From the NCBI RefSeq assembly GCF_016775155.1, contig NZ_JAEUGD010000066.1, forward strand, positions 408,833-472,832: 64,000 nucleotides of DNA, given 5' to 3'. A program made the translations under genes and the position numbers. This document shows, in pieces, positions 54,301 through 61,796 of the stretch (position 1 is the first letter of the stretch; each line of letters opens with the position of its first letter). The DNA is from Fulvivirga marina (lineage in GTDB: Bacteria; Bacteroidota; Bacteroidia; Cytophagales; Cyclobacteriaceae). Below the pieces are notes generated by a model. The model was not told the origin of the DNA. It saw only the letters and a list, made by a program, of their open reading frames with translations, and searched no databases.

Positions 54301-56413
54301 CATGTTTTTCTACTACAATATGTGCCTCTCCTATTCCCGAATGTTTACGGAGCACGGTTTCCACTTCAGCAGGTTCGATCCTGATACCATTAATTTTAAC
54401 CTGTTCATCTGCTCTTCCCAGAAACTCAATATTGCCATCAGGAAGCCAGCGACCAATATCTCCAGTGCTGTACATTCTGGCATTTTCGTCATCGGAAAAA
54501 TGATCTCTGATGAATTTTTCGGTAGTAAGATCTTCCCTGTTGATATAGCCTTTGGCTACGCCCATGCCCCCAACGAAAATTTCTCCGGTAACCCCTACCG
54601 GAACCGGGAGCAGTGCATTATCCAGCACATAGACCTTTACATTTGAGACAGGTTTCCCTATGGGGGCAAAAGTATCTCCCTCCTTCACTTCATATACCGT
54701 ATCGGTATCAACAGCCTCGGTAGGTCCGTAAACATTGGTCAATTTAGCGTGGCAATGCTCGCTACTTAGCCACTTTTCAAATGGCTTGAGGTTAAGCGGT
54801 TCTCCTCCAAAAGCAAGCCATTTAAGGCTCTGTAATTTTTTATAGCCCGATGGCTCCGCAAAGTACAATGCTCCCATAAATGCACTGGGAACGCAATTTA
54901 AGTGAGTAACTCCCTCACCTTCAATCAGGTTAACCAGATACTCAGGGTTATAATCGTCACTGGCAGGCAGTACCACTTCACCACCAGCCATCAGTGGACC
55001 GATTATATTCTTAACAGAGGCATCAAAACCCAGCGGTACAATGACCAGCATTTTAGACTGTACATCAATACCGTATTTCTCAATGTACCAGTTGCATAGG
55101 TTATGAAATGACTTATAGCTTACCTCTACGCCCTTTCTGCCTCCTGTAGACCCTGAGGTGAAAATAATATATGCTGTATCATTTTCGTCATATGGCGCTG
55201 ATATATACTCAGTGGTCTCCTCCAGCGTATCCATCTGGTAATCCAGTACAAATACAGGCTTTTGAAAGTCGCTTATCCTAAACATGTGACTGGAATCAAT
55301 GAGGAGTGCACTGAGATCAGCATCTCCTAGTATTTGATTTACCTGTTCCTTAGAAAAACTGAGGTCAACAGGTACGTACGTAGCTCCCAGCTGCATGATA
55401 GCCAGGAACGAAATGACTGCTTTTTCTGATCGCTCACAAATTAACCCTACACGATCTCCTTTTTCAACCTTCATTTCGTTTCGCAAATGGTGGGCTAACT
55501 GGTTCGCCTTTTTTGCTACTTCATCATAAGTGTATTTATGATCTCTGAATGAGATGGCCGGATTGTCTGGCGTTTGCTCTGCCTGACTTTTGAAAGCTTC
55601 TATGATGGATTGTCGAGTTGAAAAATCAACCGGCGAACCATTAAAGGTTTCAAGTATTTTACTTGCCTGCTCGTCATCCAGATAGGCCAGCTGAGTAATG
55701 TCCTTGTCCAGTTGATCAAATCCGGAAAGCACTTTCTGAAGGTTACCAGAAAAGTCACTGATAAAGCTTTCCTGAAACTTTTCCGGGTTGTAATGAAAAC
55801 TAATAAAGAAGTCTCCTCCTCGCTGATTAACCTCTAATATAAGGTCAAAAAATGCACCCTTTAAGTTAATGGCATGGATATCAGGATTGTAAAAAGCCAC
55901 ATTAGATTTATCATCACGCAATGTACTGTCATCCAGCAGTTCAAGGGGATAATCCTGATATTGATAGCTTTTTGCAATCCGTTCCTTAACAGCTCCAATG
56001 AATTCTTTTACAGATCCGCTTGTGGGTACTACCTGATGTAGCACTACGAGCTCCTTATCTCCCGGCTTTAAGCCTTCCCTATTTTTAGCAAGCTTTGGAG
56101 TATACAGGGTTGAGTACTCAAGACCTGTATACTTTGCTAAAATATAATGATAAGCCGACAAGAGTATAACACTCACATTCAACGGTTTATCTGCCGTTAT
56201 CTTATGTACCAGAGCTGCAGGTTTTTCTGCTATTTTATACTCAGAGGTTTTATAAGTGACAGCGTCTCTGTTGATGGTGCTACCTTTTGCATTGGGAAAA
56301 ATAAAGGGCTTATCGATTTCCGACAGCACTTTCTGCCAGTGCGCTTTATGATCTGTATATTCTCTACCAGTAAAAAGTACTGAATCCATTTTCTTCTCTT
56401 TGGTGATATCCAT
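48311..56413 (-). CDS. NRPS: half-C-A(FkbM MT)-PCP-C-A(Thr)-PCP-C
   Basis: The 2700-residue enzyme has a condensation C-lobe (about 18-255), A (about 275-715), an FkbM methyltransferase (about 735-1000, DVGGNIGMFS), the A10 piece (TPNGKMDRK, about 1055), PCP (GGNS, about 1115), C (about 1170-1600, HHIISDG), A (about 1640-2110), PCP (GGHS), and a final full C (HHIIADG) with the tail VFDYDFNFNKKP. The pocket reading is DAKNAGVDT for the first A, the same unassigned pocket as in the next NRPS, and DFWNIGMVH for the second, an exact threonine code. An upstream ATG (56413) and a second one at residue 9 (MDSVLF) are both possible starts; the second would align with the sister protein's MDKVLL. It lies 9 bp from the CmlA-like gene. 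Confidence 0.93.
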   Translation of the reverse strand: MDITKEKKMDSVLFTGREYTDHKAHWQKVLSEIDKPFIFPNAKGSTINRDAVTYKTSEYKIAEKPAALVHKITADKPLNVSVILLSAYHYILAKYTGLEYSTLYTPKLAKNREGLKPGDKELVVLHQVVPTSGSVKEFIGAVKERIAKSYQYQDYPLELLDDSTLRDDKSNVAFYNPDIHAINLKGAFFDLILEVNQRGGDFFISFHYNPEKFQESFISDFSGNLQKVLSGFDQLDKDITQLAYLDDEQASKILETFNGSPVDFSTRQSIIEAFKSQAEQTPDNPAISFRDHKYTYDEVAKKANQLAHHLRNEMKVEKGDRVGLICERSEKAVISFLAIMQLGATYVPVDLSFSKEQVNQILGDADLSALLIDSSHMFRISDFQKPVFVLDYQMDTLEETTEYISAPYDENDTAYIIFTSGSTGGRKGVEVSYKSFHNLCNWYIEKYGIDVQSKMLVIVPLGFDASVKNIIGPLMAGGEVVLPASDDYNPEYLVNLIEGEGVTHLNCVPSAFMGALYFAEPSGYKKLQSLKWLAFGGEPLNLKPFEKWLSSEHCHAKLTNVYGPTEAVDTDTVYEVKEGDTFAPIGKPVSNVKVYVLDNALLPVPVGVTGEIFVGGMGVAKGYINREDLTTEKFIRDHFSDDENARMYSTGDIGRWLPDGNIEFLGRADEQVKINGIRIEPAEVETVLRKHSGIGEAHIVVEKHEQDSRLIAAFTPDRETSFTINAISQWRKKQPERLKNLYLLPNGMQITHLNKTETDFIYDEVFRDNAYIRHGIKIKDGDVIFDVGGNIGMFSLFAGLHYKDVKVYSFEPLKPVFEVMETNTSLYDIDVTPYNVGLSKENGEVEFTYYPNNTALSGRYGEEHGDKEILRRTMFNQSNQSSISLSDAEIEEILDERIHGEQVKCQIRRLSDIIKENNITRIDYLKVDVERSELDVLLGIDEEDWSKIRQIVLEVHDIDDHIERIESLLKKHGFTYKMEEEDILKGSGLYNLYATRDEQGLDTPRVLPEPVVFNQEGTRWTSNNELVKNIRQFLADRLPDYMVPANFKVVNEFPVTPNGKMDRKALQEIEGIEIQHDEDFVAPSNETEERLVKIWQDILHKDTISVDDDFFKAGGNSLKVVQLINHIHKDFGVKFDFRTIFELLTVRLLATAIAAAGKEEYDTIVPVGEQDYYEVSYAQKRLWILDQFEENQVAYNMPAVYPQEGIDPLALEKALEIIVKRHESLRTVFITVDGEPKQQIRSFEESGYCFENIDLSEREQPEQEAQKLIDREINTPFDLANGPLFRVKLINLGDQKYLLVSNMHHIISDGWSQEVLKKEVFTLYEACLKSQPDPLAPLTIQYKDYAAWQHQSLAGTAMNDHRAYWTGRFENEVPILELPTDYPRPLVKTFRGSSKDLILNKNISDKINSFNEEHGATMFMTLRALVNTLLYRYTGQDDLIVGTPIAGRSHNNIEDQIGFYLNNLALRTKVDGGESFEAFLERVKQDTLEAYSHQDYPFDKLVEDLDLSRDLSRSPLFDVFMVLQNVREKGVLGDPALRAQNKGSYLDNYVVSKFDLTFGFAEFEDGLLMTVEYNTDLFNAERIDRLLNHFEQLLVSVLENPEVRLSDIQYLTESEKEQILLSNNQQNNIAYPDDKTIHQLFEQQVDANPEAIAVVEGGHEYTYGELNERANQLAHYLMEEHQVKANDMVALVAGRSAKALTGVLGILKSGAGYVPIDPAYPQDRIKYMLEDTGSKVVLTDTENVEESDLTKGMISLNDHSEEISSYSSENPENGVRSNDLAYVIYTSGSTGKPKGVMVEHRNVIRLLFNEAFGFEFSASDVWTLFHSMSFDFSVWEIWGALLYGGRLVIVPEADAGNPEEVVRILEQEKVTVFNQTPSFFQHIARQIISRENPPNLFLRYVIFGGEALNPNALKDWYQRYSEVKLINMYGITETTVHVTYKEIGEKEIAEGLSNIGKPLPASSIYVMDENHQLKPIGTTGELVIGGKGVSRGYLNNEELTKKKFISNPYTADETLYCSGDLGMLLPGGEIQYMGRMDQQVKIRGYRIELGEIEHALLNYKGIKEVVVTAGKDSTGVDCLTAYLTIDGTEPYSSKMMREHLHKFLPEYMVPSSFVVMDSLPLTNNGKIDRAKLPTPDAAGALESGENYIAPRNTWEEQMVTIWEELLGKQRISVLDNFFAIGGHSIKAVQLISRINKEMKAKLELRDIFSNPTLEQLSEVAAKAEKSQYEGIKAIDEQEHYELSYNQKRILMDHYSRDQIGYNINGNFRLTGELNVDALQRTFQTLVERHEALRTVFITVKGEPRQKIMKPDFFIPVEYIDLRDTEEKEAIISQTVSEETRKVFDLENGPLLRCKLLQVEDEDYILSFTLHHIIADGWSVSLLINEVLALYNSHNQGKGNPFEPLKIQYKDYAAWHNNELSGVNLAEHKAYWQKQFEGQIPVLQLATDFPRAEEKHNNGNILKFHMDQPVMEGLKKLSLENGTGLFTALLSCFNALLYRYTLQEDIVVGTVEAGRNHMDLESQIGFYVNTLALRTKFKGDDSFEELLSNVKDVVLGSHEHRMYPLDLLMDDLDLKKDRSRSSLFDVVFALQNKGLTQSEEAEMEGLKVSVYNHAETVCIYDLIIDLYEQASGIYIEVMYDTDLFRKETVELLMERFIKLCENIVENPEIRINDILLSEEEEQGEAEAGEVFDYDFNFNKKP
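53414..54211 (-). other. FkbM-family methyltransferase domain inserted in an A domain
   Basis: Within the NRPS starting at 56413, residues about 735-1000 share with the sister domain the stretches NKTETDFIY, YYPNNTALSGRYG and IDYLKVDVERSEL; the SAM site reads DVGGNIGMFS. This is clearly a paralogue of the copy at 45295-46092, pointing to module duplication inside the cluster. Confidence 0.88.
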
Positions 56414-56422
56414 TTGGGTGAT

Positions 56423-58030
56423 TTAATTAAAGACTACTTCCTCCGATGCGAAGACCATTTCCTTGGTGGCATAAAGTCTTTCGGAGGCAATATTTCTACT
56501 TTCACAAGCGGCTATTACCTGCTCTGAGGCTTGCTCTGAAGCATTTTCATGCTTATGCTGCAGGGCCATGAAATAGTTAAGCCACGGTTCGGCTCCCATA
56601 GCGTACAGATAAACCTGTTTGAAAGCAAAAATGTCAACCATTTCCATTACGGCCTCATAATCAGAACCATTGGACCTTCTGATCTGATCCAAATCTCTAT
56701 CAATCTCCTTAGGAAATAATGGCCCATAAGCCCATGACATAGGTGCTCCGGTACATTCCAAACCGACAAAGAAGGTATCTATATCGCCAAGTACTTCATG
56801 TACTTGCTTGTAAACTTCCGGGTTAAGACTGTTAGAGTCGGCAGCCACAAGGAACGTATTTCCATTGAAGTTCAGGTGATAGGTAGATTTACTTCTGATA
56901 TCGAGATCGCAATGCTCTCCGAAGAAAGGTACTCCCGTAATCTCAAGCCCCTCTGTACTGATGGTCTCCATCTCATCGATTTCAAAAACATTCTTGAATC
57001 CGATATTCTGCAAGATCAACTTCATGGAAGGGTCTTCCAGTGAACCTATACCTGCTCTGGGAACAATGATATTCTTGATTTTCTCTCTTAACTGAAGCAA
57101 AGTCTCAATAACGATATGATCGTGATGGGTGTGAGTAATTACTACATAATCAATCACTTCCGGCAGATCCTCATAGGTATATCTCGGTAGATCAGTATCA
57201 TATTTATAACTGATGAGCGGATCGGTAAGTACTGCAGCATCTTTAGATTCCAGCAATACGCAGGCATGTCCAAAGTAGCGTGCGCGAACACCTTCTCCAT
57301 CGTAACGCTTGGTAATTTTATGAGGCTCTTCGGTTAACAAGGTCTTGAGCACCTCTTCTTTTTCAGGCTTTATATCAAACCTTTCCATGATATACTCTAA
57401 CGTCTGAGGCTCAGTCTTCAATCGCATCAGCTCATCTACCAACTCGCTGGAGAAGTCTATAGGCAATTGCAGCATATGCTCATCATCCAGCCTTGGAGTA
57501 CTTAAAATAAATGGTCTATGATCACTATTGATCAGGGTAAGTGAAAGTGTTTGTGCATCCTTCTTATAATACTCGCTTTTGTACAGCAGGTTTTCAATTA
57601 AGCGGAATGACGGTTGGTACTCCATATCATAAACCAGCTCAACAAACTTTTTGATAGAAGCAGGTATTTCTTCATACAACTCTGTTAACGGTTTTCCCTT
57701 GGCCTTTTCATTCAAAAGCTCATATAACTTTTTAATATCATTGGCCAGGGTTATGTGGCACTCAAACTCCTGCTCTGAATAGGCTTTCAGGGCTTTGACT
57801 TCATCTACTCTTTTACCATCGAAATCAATGAAAGGCCCACCGATAAGGTCAGGGTTTTTCAGCGCTGCGGCATGGGCCATAGGCATTTGTACATAGGAGT
57901 TAATGGTCGATAAATGAGCATTGACAAGGTACATCGCCGCTGTAGCAGGCTGAATGAGATATGGATGCGCATGCCATTGGTTAAACAAAGGTTCAATTTG
58001 AACGTTCGACTTTAAATAATAATGGTTCAT
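56423..58030 (-). CDS. CmlA-type diiron beta-hydroxylase (MBL fold) of the NRPS cluster, copy 1
   Basis: This 535-residue paralogue of the protein at 21888-23486 opens with YYLKSNVQIEPLFNQWHAHPYLIQPATAAMY. It shows the metal motif THTHHDH (about 303-309), GEHCDL with the diagnostic glutamate, and VAADS. CmlA-type enzymes hydroxylate the beta carbon of carrier-bound amino acids. It follows the halogenase by 15 bp and precedes the first half-C NRPS by 9 bp, so it is firmly in the operon. Next to the Tyr-like A-PCP and the halogenase, PCP-bound tyrosine is the favoured substrate (inference from gene order and pocket). Confidence 0.85.
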   Translation of the reverse strand: MNHYYLKSNVQIEPLFNQWHAHPYLIQPATAAMYLVNAHLSTINSYVQMPMAHAAALKNPDLIGGPFIDFDGKRVDEVKALKAYSEQEFECHITLANDIKKLYELLNEKAKGKPLTELYEEIPASIKKFVELVYDMEYQPSFRLIENLLYKSEYYKKDAQTLSLTLINSDHRPFILSTPRLDDEHMLQLPIDFSSELVDELMRLKTEPQTLEYIMERFDIKPEKEEVLKTLLTEEPHKITKRYDGEGVRARYFGHACVLLESKDAAVLTDPLISYKYDTDLPRYTYEDLPEVIDYVVITHTHHDHIVIETLLQLREKIKNIIVPRAGIGSLEDPSMKLILQNIGFKNVFEIDEMETISTEGLEITGVPFFGEHCDLDIRSKSTYHLNFNGNTFLVAADSNSLNPEVYKQVHEVLGDIDTFFVGLECTGAPMSWAYGPLFPKEIDRDLDQIRRSNGSDYEAVMEMVDIFAFKQVYLYAMGAEPWLNYFMALQHKHENASEQASEQVIAACESRNIASERLYATKEMVFASEEVVFN

Positions 58031-58045
58031 GTTTTTTTAAGACTG

Positions 58046-59749
58046 TTAGTTGATTGTTTCTAGAGTTTTAGAGTTTAATGCATTTTTAATCTCCTGCTCC
58101 ATTTTACTGAAATCTCTGGGTGAGGTCTCGGGAACAAAAAGTTTATCCTCTTCCCACTTTGAAGGATCTAAGCTAATCGCGTTGATATTGATCCATTTAC
58201 CATTTTCTTCAAACCGTGCCATTTGCTCTGGCATGGTATCTTCTACGGCCATAAAGAAAATGACATGTGCAAGCTCTTCAAGACGATCCATAGCATACCT
58301 GATGTTATCGAGTATTTCAACGAATTTCCTTTCTTTTGATTGCGTGTTTCTTACCAATAGATCAGTAAGTGTAGGCAGATCTTTGATGTAGTCAACAAAG
58401 TCAAAGGCCACGGGGCTTTCAGGGTATTTAGCCCACTCCAGGTAAAGCTTGATCAACTTAGCCTGGGTAACGAAAATAGGAGATGTCAACTGGCTAACCA
58501 CGGCACTCATTTTCGGGTCCAGGTAGATATCTTCATAGTAAAGCACATCTGAAATACCTAAGGCTACCTCAAAATCCCAGATAGTCTTTAAAACCATCAT
58601 TCTTGGTTTATTCAATATAGGGTAAACACTTTGAATATTATGTGCAAGGTTCTCGATTAGGGTAAGGTAGAACTTGTTGAAGTAATCCGTATCCTTTTTC
58701 GTAAGCTTATTCTGCAGATCCATCTCAATGAGTTTGCAGGTTATTCCATTGCTATAAGCAATCATATTAGACCCGATAGAATAATAAGGGTCAACGAATG
58801 CACCGGCTTCTCCGACACATGTCCAACGCTTCTCTGAAAAAACCTGATGCGAAGAATAGCTGTAATTCCTGATCGCCTTAAAATCCAGCACTTCATATTT
58901 TTCAAGATGAGGAGCCAATAAAGGTTCATTCTTTGCTATCCATTGCTTCGCTTTTTTCAAAGTGGCGTACTCTGCAAAAGGATGACATTCCTCGGTAGTC
59001 ACAATACCTACGCTGGTACATTCCGGATTAATTGGAATAAGCCATACCCAGTATCCTTCTCCCATCAGGTGGTTTGTAGAAAGCCACCTTCTTTCCTTTA
59101 CTTTTTCATGCCATTCAATGTTTTCCTTTGCTGCCAGTTCGGCAACGTCCAATACACCGTCGATACGGAACCAAACTGAGCTGTGAACTCTTTCGTTGGC
59201 TTTGCTAAGGTTAAGTTTCCTTTGAATAAGCTTGCGTCTGCCACTGGCATCTACAACCCACCTGCCGGAAATGGTGCGAACATCCTCTCCTACCTGAAAA
59301 GTCACTTCGTGCGGCTCTTCACCCTCTCCAAATACAATATCCTTTACAGTGGCCCCTTCGATCAGGTCAATACCTTCTTCACAAACAAGCATTCTGAGGT
59401 GCTCCTCAAATCTACCTCGGTTTAACTGTACTGATTTGGCAGGTAGGTATTCAGAAACACCGTATTCCGGGCGCTTATCTACTGTATCAGTAGAGCTTCC
59501 ATAGAAGTATCGTAGCCCCAACTTCTCGTGGTGGAATTCATCGATATAACTTTCCAGTCCCATTACCTCATTGAAATAATAGGCTCCTACCTCGATACTG
59601 GACTCTCCAACCTTTAAAGTAGGACCAGGAAGAGGTCTCTCTAATTGCTCAAGTACCGCTATCGACAATTCATCATTTTGAGATCTTAGTTGTCTGGCCA
59701 AACACAATCCCGCGAGGCCTCCTCCGCAGATAATTACGTTATAGTTCAT
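58046..59749 (-). CDS. flavin-dependent halogenase
   Basis: The 567-residue flavoprotein has an FAD site GGGLAG (9-14), KVGES (46-50, with the lysine that relays hypohalous acid in tryptophan halogenases), the diagnostic WVWLIP (234-239; consensus WxWxIP) and VGEAGAFVDPYYSIGSNM. The length is close to that of CmlS-type and other NRPS-associated halogenases rather than free-tryptophan enzymes (~530). It probably chlorinates an aromatic residue held on a carrier protein, most simply the tyrosine of the preceding A-PCP. A 213-bp gap with a possible terminator precedes it, so it might start a second transcript. Monooxygenase activity without halogenation cannot be excluded. Confidence 0.82.
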   Translation of the reverse strand: MNYNVIICGGGLAGLCLARQLRSQNDELSIAVLEQLERPLPGPTLKVGESSIEVGAYYFNEVMGLESYIDEFHHEKLGLRYFYGSSTDTVDKRPEYGVSEYLPAKSVQLNRGRFEEHLRMLVCEEGIDLIEGATVKDIVFGEGEEPHEVTFQVGEDVRTISGRWVVDASGRRKLIQRKLNLSKANERVHSSVWFRIDGVLDVAELAAKENIEWHEKVKERRWLSTNHLMGEGYWVWLIPINPECTSVGIVTTEECHPFAEYATLKKAKQWIAKNEPLLAPHLEKYEVLDFKAIRNYSYSSHQVFSEKRWTCVGEAGAFVDPYYSIGSNMIAYSNGITCKLIEMDLQNKLTKKDTDYFNKFYLTLIENLAHNIQSVYPILNKPRMMVLKTIWDFEVALGISDVLYYEDIYLDPKMSAVVSQLTSPIFVTQAKLIKLYLEWAKYPESPVAFDFVDYIKDLPTLTDLLVRNTQSKERKFVEILDNIRYAMDRLEELAHVIFFMAVEDTMPEQMARFEENGKWININAISLDPSKWEEDKLFVPETSPRDFSKMEQEIKNALNSKTLETIN

Positions 59750-59908
59750 ATGGTTAGTTTTATTAAATTTTTGTTCTTAATTATTTAGTCTATCATTTTA
59801 AATTTTGAAGAATACTCCTGTCTCCTGGCTTATCAGAATCCTTATTGATAAATCATAGAATACCCGTTTGCCACATTTACGCAATGACAATGAGGTGTAG
59901 TAAAATCC

Positions 59909-59934
59909 AAAAAAACCGGGATAACTTTTGCCGG
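59909..59934 (-). terminator. possible terminator or attenuator between the A-PCP gene and the halogenase
   Basis: On the minus strand CCGG...CCGG, about 30 bp past the A-PCP stop, is followed at once by seven T's (A-run 59909-59915 on the plus strand). The stem is only about 4 bp, so termination would be partial. The rest of the 213-bp gap is AT-rich, with no recognisable TAnnTTTG box on the minus strand. Confidence 0.35.
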
Positions 59935-59962
59935 ATAGCGTTACGCTGTTAATGTCATTTTT

Positions 59963-61783
59963 TTAATCAGAAGAAGGTTGTGGCTGCAATTCCATCTTTT
60001 TCATCAGGTATTCCGAGAGCTGTGCTACAGTCGGGTAGTTATACAATTCGACTCCAGGAATGGATATACCTAATTCGGTATATATGCGTGCTCCAATGTC
60101 TATTGATTTCAGAGAGTCCCCTCCTATTTCAAAGAAATTGTCATCGAGATCAACACCATTGACCTGAAGTGTTTCATTCCAGATATTTGCCAATACCCTC
60201 TCTACCTCATTCATCTGTTTCAGCTCTTTTCCACTCTGGTTTTCACTTTTGGCTGCGTAGGCGGTTTCCAAAGCTACTGTATCCAGCTTGCCATTGTGGT
60301 TGAGCGGCATATTGTCCAGTGCTACAAAATGCGATGGCACCATGTAATCAGGCAATTCAGCATTCAAAAACTCTCTCAATTGTGCCTCCTCCGTATCATC
60401 TTTCAGACTGTAGAAGGCCACCAATATGGGCTGATCGTTTGCATCTGAAATGGCTATTACGGCAGCATCTTTAACCTCTGGCATGGTAAGCAGCTTAGCG
60501 GTAATTTCATCAGGCTCTATTCTGTACCCTCTGATCTTAACCTGATTATCGGCACGCCCCATAAATTCCACTTCTCCTTCATCTACAAATTTGCCCAAGT
60601 CTCCAGTTTTATATATCCTCTGATCAGGATGCCCTGGGTGACTGATAAATTTGCTGGCCGTAAGCGACTCTTTCCCAAAGTACCCTTGCGCCAGACCTTT
60701 TCCTCCCAGGTAGATCTCTCCCACTTCACTTCCCTCAACAGGCTCGAGTTTTTCATTGAGTATCCAAAGTGAAGTGCCATCAATAGGTTTACCTATAGTT
60801 ACTTGTGAATCAGTTGCTGACAACCTTTTAGCTGTAGAGCATACCGAGTTTTCAGATGGCCCGTATTCATTGATCAACTCTATTTCAGGAAATTTCTCAT
60901 AGTGCTTTTTCACCAGCTCCTTTGTTAAGCGCTCACCTGCTATAGTGATAAAGCGTAGTGAATCCTGGTCTTTATCCAGCCAGGGCAGAAGGCGTTGATA
61001 AAAAGTAGGTGTGATCAGGAAGTTTGATACGCCATATGTTTTTAACTGGTTATTAAAATATTCAGGGTCAGTCTTTAGCTGCTCATCTGGCAAAATCAGT
61101 TTTCCCCCTGATATAAGCGTAGTGAAGATATCGGCAACGCTACTGTCAAAAGAATACGAAGGGATCTGAAGTGTAACATCGGACTCACTGAAGTTATAAT
61201 ATTTCACTCTCCATTGCAAGGTATTAAGGATTGCCTCATGAGCAATGGCAACTCCCTTTCTCTGCCCTGTAGTGCCAGAAGTATAAATGATATACGCCAG
61301 ATCATCCGGTTCATTAACAACCTTGAGGTTCTCAGGATGATCCTCTAAACTATCTAATTCAATGTCTACCAGACAAACACGACCTTCATAACCTCTGATT
61401 AAGTGAATAAACTGCGAGTCTACAAGCAAGATATCTGCTTGGGCATCCTTTAATATATAATCTACCAGACTCTTAGGGTATTTCGGGTCAATAGAAACAT
61501 AGGCACCTCCGGCCTTCAAAATGGCCATCATGCCTACCAGCATACGCTCTGACTTTTCAGTGATCAGGGCTACGGTTTGATTCCTACCTAGTTCAAAATC
61601 ATTTCTAAGGTAGTTGGCCAGTGCATTGGCTTTTCTGTTTATTTCTGAATAAGTAGATTCTTCCTTATTAGAAACAGCCGCTATACGTTCGGGGTTAACG
61701 TCAACACATGCTTCAAACAACCTATGAAGCAACAGGTCACCTCGGGTCAAAGTCATTTGCCCATTCTGACTATTATTATTCAT
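59963..61783 (-). CDS. stand-alone NRPS didomain A-PCP (Tyr-like pocket)
   Basis: The 606-residue protein has an A domain (about 20-520; YIIYTSGTTGQRKG, YKTGDLGKF, NQVKIRGYRIEPDEI, NHNGKLD) and one PCP (about 530-600, GGDSLKS) with no condensation domain. The pocket reading is DSALTAEVC, which resembles tyrosine codes such as DGTLTAEV. A free A-PCP followed by a halogenase and a CmlA-type hydroxylase is the set expected for off-line tailoring of a carrier-bound aromatic amino acid, as in beta-hydroxytyrosine pathways. It could otherwise serve as the missing A-PCP after the terminal C domain of the upstream NRPS. The last residues (LQPQPSSD) show no obvious docking motif. Confidence 0.9.
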   Translation of the reverse strand: MNNNSQNGQMTLTRGDLLLHRLFEACVDVNPERIAAVSNKEESTYSEINRKANALANYLRNDFELGRNQTVALITEKSERMLVGMMAILKAGGAYVSIDPKYPKSLVDYILKDAQADILLVDSQFIHLIRGYEGRVCLVDIELDSLEDHPENLKVVNEPDDLAYIIYTSGTTGQRKGVAIAHEAILNTLQWRVKYYNFSESDVTLQIPSYSFDSSVADIFTTLISGGKLILPDEQLKTDPEYFNNQLKTYGVSNFLITPTFYQRLLPWLDKDQDSLRFITIAGERLTKELVKKHYEKFPEIELINEYGPSENSVCSTAKRLSATDSQVTIGKPIDGTSLWILNEKLEPVEGSEVGEIYLGGKGLAQGYFGKESLTASKFISHPGHPDQRIYKTGDLGKFVDEGEVEFMGRADNQVKIRGYRIEPDEITAKLLTMPEVKDAAVIAISDANDQPILVAFYSLKDDTEEAQLREFLNAELPDYMVPSHFVALDNMPLNHNGKLDTVALETAYAAKSENQSGKELKQMNEVERVLANIWNETLQVNGVDLDDNFFEIGGDSLKSIDIGARIYTELGISIPGVELYNYPTVAQLSEYLMKKMELQPQPSSD

Positions 61784-61796
61784 TTTTATAACTTAT

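Noticed and set aside
54092-54646. 184-residue plus-strand frame inside an NRPS gene
   Set aside because: Antisense to the A/FkbM boundary, conserved on the minus strand; no motif in the antisense translation.
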